Positions 58,801 through 64,000 of a stretch of 64,000 nucleotides of DNA are shown here, piece by piece; within the stretch, counting starts at the first letter, position 1; each line of letters opens with the position of its first letter. Position numbers and translations under genes: made by a program. The notes under the pieces are model-generated. The model was not told the DNA's origin. It saw nothing but the letters and a program-made list of their open reading frames with translations, and made no database searches. Location: contig NC_135219.1 of assembly GCF_052324685.1 (NCBI RefSeq), positions 19,910,985-19,974,984 of the forward strand, written 5' to 3'. Source of the DNA: Brachyhypopomus gauderio (lineage: Eukaryota; Chordata; Actinopteri; Gymnotiformes; Hypopomidae).

Positions 58801-61800
58801 TTTTTGCGCTTTCATGGAAAAGCAGCAGAGCGCAGGTTAGGGGCCTCACCACTTTGTCGCGGTGGCATTTGAAGCGGACAATGGTGGTCCTGTTGCGGTC
58901 GCCCCCGGGACAGGTGTCCCCGTGCGTGTATTTCAACACCAGGACGTCCCCTTCCCCCTGCAGCCCTGCCTGCGTCTCACCCAGACTCACGTACTGCTCG
59001 CCGTCCTTCAGACAGGCAGCGGCACTGCTGGGACAGCCCCATAAACCTGATTCATGTGGACACACACACACACACACACACGTACTCGCATGCTAGCAGA
59101 CTACCAGTCAAAAGGACAGGACTATATTGTAAACATAAGGTCTAACTTTCCAAATATTAACCCCAGTTTTGAAGCAACACACACTATTCATTTATAATTG
59201 AATCAGAACTCAACATTATAAGTAAGCAGTTCAGAGAAGCAGTCTAGACTAGGCTTAAACCACACTGTGAACTGGCAATCAGTTCTAGTTCGGTACACAC
59301 CATTCATTGGCACCAAGGACTTGCACACGTTGATATAGTAGCGCCGATCTTTCTGTGTCCCAACCACCCAGTTACTGGTGTGCTGAGTTAGGGAGGAGAG
59401 GTCATACGAGTGACCGGCGCCGTCACTGCAAGAATAAGAGTCAGTCATAACCTGCGGTCATGCACCATTCAGACGAGTCAAGATGGACGACGTGGGCGTC
59501 CTCACTTGTAGGAGCAGCTGATGGTCTTGAAAGGAGGGCAGGCCAAGGTGGTGTGCCATTCGAACAGGTAGGTGCAGTCTGCCGTCTCACGAATAAACGC
59601 AGGTTTCCCCTGTGGTTAGTACACAGACAGAAAAATCACGCTTTCATCATAGCATCTACTATACCAGGGGCCTCATATACAAAGATTTGCGTGGATTTCT
59701 TACTAAAAATTGGCGTACGTACAAATCCAGAAAATGTACATCAAATCGTGCGTACGCCGGAATCCACGTACATCCCAATCAACGTGGAATTGAGCGCACA
59801 AGGTGACACGCCCCCTTATAAATATGCAAATTCATTTAAATTTGCCCTGTACCGGAGAAGTTTCCTCTCTGATCTATCACAAACCATGTCTAAACGGGAA
59901 AAGAAGAGGAACTTCACTGAATGTGAAAGTGGAGACGCTCCTGAATGAGGTAGAGGTGCGGAAAAAATGTTTGTTTGGCACGTTGTGGCATTACGGCAAA
60001 GCGCAAAAGGTCTGAGTGGGACAGCGTGTGTGAAGCTTTAAATGTTGTGGGGTCAAAACAATGCACACTGGCAGAATAATATAATGCACCTAAAAAATAT
60101 CAGCGATGCCCTCACTAACATCAGCGACTCAATAAAAGAATTGGTTAAAATTTGAATGCTGTCTCTTACCTTTTTATATTTTAGCTATGATTTGTCGCCT
60201 TGCTTGTATAGAACCTGGGTTAGACTACACATAAATTTGTCCTGGCTCTGGGTCCACTGGTTGCTCCACCACTAACAATGGCACGGCATACCTGTGCGCA
60301 ACATTGTGCAGGACCCCACACGCCCTCACAATACGACACACATTCTCTGGCCAATACATGAGCATCCCCCGGTCCTGTCCAGCCAGCACCACCGGCTTTT
60401 CAGCTGCCCAATCGCCCTCTCCACGACTGACCAGGTGCGAGAATGGAGAGAATTGTATCTACGCTCCCGGTCAGTCTGTGGATTACAAAGGGTCATCAGC
60501 CAAGTCTTGAGCGTGTAGCCACTGTTTCCTAAGTAATTTAACAATTACCCATGTTTTAAATGAATTATTCTATGCTGGAAATGTCAAATGCTTTTATTAA
60601 AATGCTTAAAATTTGTTGCTTACCAAGAAGCCACCCATCACGCACTCTGCTAGCTTGTAATCTTATCCCAACCATGCTGTTTGTAAGGATGTACGAATCA
60701 TGGGTTGATCCAGGCCAACGTGCCACTACATTAGTAAGGCACATTTTTGCATCACAGATTATTTGCATGTTTATGGAATTAAAGTGAATTAAAGTGCTTT
60801 CTATTCACATAAGCAAATTCCTCCTCAGATGGTGCCTTTATAGAAATGTGTGTGCAGCTCAGATTATCTTAGGGAAACCGGCAATCGCTGCAAATTGCGC
60901 TTTAATGTTTGCCTGGTCAACCGCTTCATATGGGAACTTTATATACCTAGCTGACATGCAGATGATCCCAGAACAGCTGGCATGGCTCAAAGATGACTGG
61001 GATATCCCCGACCGGTCTGCCAGTTCTCTTTGAAACGAGTAAGTCGCCAGGAAGCCGAGACCCAACTCAGCACAAGAGGACAGTTCTTGGAAGTCTGAAA
61101 CGGCTTATAAGCCAGTCATCCTCATGGGCCAAAATATCATAATGGTTACGGAAAACGTGCTCTCGGCAAATTCGGCCTTTAGCAATATCTTCTAGTAATG
61201 CCAACGCTGCCATCTCCCAAGAACTCAAATTTTAATGCATGTTTATATAATCTAGGCTAAGTCGAAACACGTAGAATGATTATTTCATTAAGGCAGTGAA
61301 ATTGTCTGATTAATTTACTGTTTAATTTTCTGATTACTTTACTTTATTTTACACAATACGGGCTTTATTACAATGTGGGCGTAAATGGTATCTTAATGGT
61401 TGTAATTTCAATGCATCACCTCCAAGTGTCGCTAATTGACAAAAACACATTAGAAACATGAGTACACCTGAAGTGAAAGTGTCGTGGGTGTACGCACTCT
61501 CACGTTCAAATCACATTTCGTACATCTGACCGTTTGCGTGAAACATAGCGTACGCAATGTTTTTGTGTGTACCCACCTTTTGTACATGAGGCCCCAGGAA
61601 GTTGTTGACCCATGAGCCCACATAGTTTGAGGATTAAAAATTACCAAACAACCAACCAAATAACAAAAAAAAAAAAAAAACAACAAAATATACCGGATTC
61701 TTGCTGTGGTCACAGGAGAAGAGAATGGCTGTTGAACGCTCATAAATCTTGTGGCAGGCCTCTCCGTTAGTATAGTTGATCATGATGACTCCATCATCAA

Positions 61801-63863
61801 ACGTCAGGTTCCGAGTAACCATCCCTGTCACGAGATAACGAAGCATGAAGCCGGGCCTCTAACAAAACGACACCTGCTTTGCAAAACATGCAGGACAATC
61901 TTAGGTTCCACAACAAAACCTACTGACCGGCTATCCTGTGGGTGGTGCCCTCTACTTGACAGGAGGACACGGCCTCTCCGGGTCCGTGTGGACAGACTGA
62001 GGTCTTAATGGGGCTGCACACCGCAAAGTGATATACATACTGGTCGATTTTCACCTCGTGGTCCCTTCCAGACAGCGGCGTCAAGTCGTACTCAAAGCCG
62101 CTCCTTGGGTCTTTTACCATACAGTTCTGTCCTGGAGGGAGCAAACATGGGCGTGTTCAGACACGCGCTCGCTAATTTTAAACACACATTTCAGTAACAG
62201 ATTAAGAAACGTTTAAAACTGAAAAGTAAACGAGACACCTGCATCACAAATTTTCCATTTAAAAATCATAATAGCAAAAGTTATATTATAGTTAATAAAA
62301 GTCATACACTTCACATATTTACTGATAGGACAAGCTTATTTTTCTTCAGCCAAGCAAAGTGCATCTGTATGAAATTAACATGATTTAAGAACATATGTAC
62401 GTAGTCGTGTGTAGCACAACACACTGCCCTCCCTCTTACCTTGTACTCTCTTAACAGGACAAGCCTCCGAGGTCCTCCAGATGAACACATACTCACAGCC
62501 ATCTTGGCGATCGAATATGGGCGAGCCCTTGAAACGGAGGGACAACGCATTTCAATTTTTAAATTCTGTTTAATAGGATAAAACCTTGGCGAGAAACGAA
62601 TGTCTATTTCAAACACATATGGCGGAGATGAGGGGTGCTGCAGACTTACAGGGCTGTCGTCACACTGGAAGATCACCCGTGTGGAGTATCGAGCTCCAGA
62701 GCCACACTTATCTCCATTCAGATACACAATGCTGATGGACCCATCGGAGGCGGCCTGCAGGTTGGACTGCACGTAGCCCAGATTCACACCTCTGCCATTA
62801 ATCTGGCCACACGATCCTATGACTCCGACTGGCAAAGATGAAATCGGTTACCGCTCCCATCTCTCCTACGGTTTTAACTCAGTCCTTTTAGTATACAAAA
62901 AATAAAATTTAAAAATCTAAAAAGTCAACTTACTGGGGCAGCCGCTGATATATGGCAGGGGTTTGCACACGTTGATGAAGAACCTCTGGGAGCTGGCTTG
63001 GTCTGAGGTGTCCAGGGGAATATAGGGTTCATTGTCTAGACTCAGGTCACTGAGGTCGTATTCGTTCCCTTGAGAGTCTGCAAGTACAAATCACAAAGAG
63101 GTCAGTAAAGAACACCATATCTGCATCTTCAAAAAACGAACTAATAACTAACTAACCTAAACAAGAACCTTATGACCTTAAATATTTCTCATTAGCATTG
63201 AACATTAGTCATTAAAACTGAGTATTATTAAAAAATACAATAAAAATCAATAGATGCAGAGTACAGAAGATACAATAAGGATGGAAATTCAATCTAGTGG
63301 AGATGCATTGGGATGTTAGGTTAGTAAATATTTACTAACAAAATTTACATTGGAATAAACGTAAGGAAAATATATATATATATTCGCTTACCAGTGACCC
63401 GACAATCCACAGGTGCAGGCTTGCAAGCCAGAGCTGTGGAGAACTCGAAGAGCACGTCGTGTTGAACGTGCGTGGTGGTGGTGTTGGTGCCTAGCTCCTC
63501 GTGAATGAACTTGAGGGAGCCCGTAGTGGCGTTCTGGTCACACACAAAATTAATGGTGAAGGTGGCTTTGGTGCCTGCAGCATAAGAGGGACAGTTCATT
63601 GGGGAATATTAGTGAGAATGAACAGGGATCAGACGACACACTCCGCATTACACGACTCCGCAGGGCATTATGTGAAGCTTGAACCCACCCAGGGATCCGT
63701 CCATCTCTCCTTTGTATGTGAGGGTGAGGAGGCCATCTGTGGACAGCTTCAGAGACTGTTCCACTCCTACAGGGTTCTGCGGCTTGCCCTGCTCCAGCAG
63801 GCAGCCTGATATGTTCTTCTGGGCAGTCGATCCACACTCAGGTGCCCCAGCACAGATGTTCAC
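52002..63863 (-). CDS. igf2r: Cation-independent mannose-6-phosphate/IGF2 receptor, 3' 28 exons (about repeats 7-15, TM, tail)
   Basis: Exons in transcription order: 63863-63689, 63574-63392, 63077-62934, 62828-62650, 62527-62440, 62131-61928, 61824-61694, 59609-59506, 59425-59301, 59046-58850, 58749-58623, 58535-58413, 58287-58025, 57255-57043, 56789-56739, 56532-56434, 56338-56180, 56040-55842, 55646-55494, 54707-54467, 54306-54170, 54074-53957, 53716-53570, 53406-53222, 53081-52895, 52810-52664, 52537-52468, 52373-52002. They total about 1507 codons. The repeats show the receptor's recurring motifs (FxWxTxxAC, YxINVCxPL, LxYxxGxxC). The protein sorts mannose-6-phosphate-tagged lysosomal enzymes from Golgi and surface to endosomes and, in mammals, clears IGF2 through repeat 11. 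The 5' half lies past the right edge. Confidence 0.95.
54738..55388 (+). mobile_element. L2-clade LINE 3' fragment in an IGF2R intron
   Basis: The C-terminal RT region ([34 protein letters not shown]) is followed by the tail GTAAGTCGCTCTGGATAAG and AAATGTAAATG. The ORF end lies at about 55131. Confidence 0.88.
55494..55646 (-). other. igf2r: Fibronectin type II exon of IGF2R (repeat 13)
   Basis: It encodes [16 protein letters not shown] and [19 protein letters not shown], a complete FNII module with its four Cys. In mammalian IGF2R this module is inserted in repeat 13, so it anchors the repeat numbering: repeats 14-15 follow in transcription and repeat 11 lies upstream. Confidence 0.93.
56545..56705 (+). 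mobile_element. tRNA-derived SINE with L2-like tail
   Basis: A pol III A-box-like start (GTGGTTACGGAACTCGCC) and B box (GGTTCAAGCCC) are followed by a tail with TTTGGATAAATGCC and AAATGTAAAT. The tail matches the nearby L2 end, suggesting mobilisation by that LINE. Confidence 0.75.
57256..58024. other. IGF2R intron with (GT)n tract, no other feature
   Basis: A (GT)n run lies at about 57700-57720. No exon or transposon was recognised in this interval. Confidence 0.5.
59062..59083. repeat. (CA)n microsatellite in an IGF2R intron
   Basis: Alternating CA run beside exon 59046-58850. Confidence 0.85.
59668..61594 (-). mobile_element. PIF/Harbinger element, 1.93 kb, with transposase and Myb-like gene relics
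   Basis: The terminal inverted repeats are GGGCCTCATATACAAA and, inverted, GGGCCTCATGTACAAA. The target duplication CAG (59665-59667, 61595-61597) fits the CWG preference of this group. On the minus strand a HARBI1-type transposase is readable from about 61215 to 60326 in pieces ([67 protein letters not shown]), with frameshifts and a deletion near 60860. On the plus strand at 59886 a Myb/SANT-like partner starts [11 protein letters not shown] and is frameshifted. It sits in an IGF2R intron. Confidence 0.88.
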
Positions 63864-64000
63864 CTGGTCCATGTTACAAGTAACCTCAATAAACAACGTC
63901 TTCGAATACATCGAAATTATTTTGAGACGTGAAGTACCTCATGACCCTTGTAATTCAGAGATACCCTGAGGAGGCCAATAATTTGTTTGAAGCTATTAGT

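Overview
The window is animal nuclear DNA, most likely from a ray-finned (teleost) fish. It has spliced genes with GT-AG introns and is dense in fish-type transposons: L2 LINEs with the characteristic tail, Harbinger, piggyBac, hAT, Tc1-like, Gypsy-type LTR elements and an endogenous retrovirus. The gene order is plasminogen-like, multi-kringle, SLC22 organic cation transporter, IGF2R. This is the vertebrate IGF2R-SLC22A-LPA/PLG neighbourhood (human 6q25-q27). The species cannot be read from the sequence.

Layout. 1-2763: a broken LINE (-) inserted in a kringle-gene intron. 2802-6233: the 3' part of a plasminogen-like gene (+) with half of K3, then K4, K5 and a trypsin-fold domain whose catalytic Asp and S1-pocket Asp are replaced. 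6321-15160: intergenic DNA filled with LTR elements, a piggyBac pseudogene and a Harbinger remnant. 15306-33565: a second kringle gene (+) made of a signal-peptide exon, a 30-base exon, a K2-type kringle, a relic half K3, and 12 head-to-tail copies of an exact 1386-base unit. Each unit carries four exons encoding one K4-type and one K3-type kringle (213 codons). The predicted protein has 25 kringles, about 2670 residues, and no protease domain. 33668-36700: hAT and ERV debris. 37080-44014: a complete 11-exon SLC22 organic cation transporter (-), with a Gypsy element in intron 9 and a solo LTR in intron 7. 44690-50260: L2, Tc1, MITE and unclassified elements plus an inverted fragment of an IGF2R exon. 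50268-63863: the 3' 28 coding exons of IGF2R (-), including the FNII exon, transmembrane exon and cytoplasmic tail; its 5' half lies beyond the right edge.

The main discovery candidate is the multi-kringle gene. It resembles apolipoprotein(a), which arose from plasminogen by kringle amplification separately in primates (K4) and hedgehog (K3, no protease). Here a K3-K4 pair is the amplified unit. Each K3-type kringle keeps the seventh cysteine that in plasminogen bonds to K2, so the array predicts about 11-12 cysteines without a partner. The neighbouring plasminogen-like paralog appears to be a pseudoprotease. All exon structures come from reading splice sites, phases and family motifs by eye; no alignment or expression data were available.
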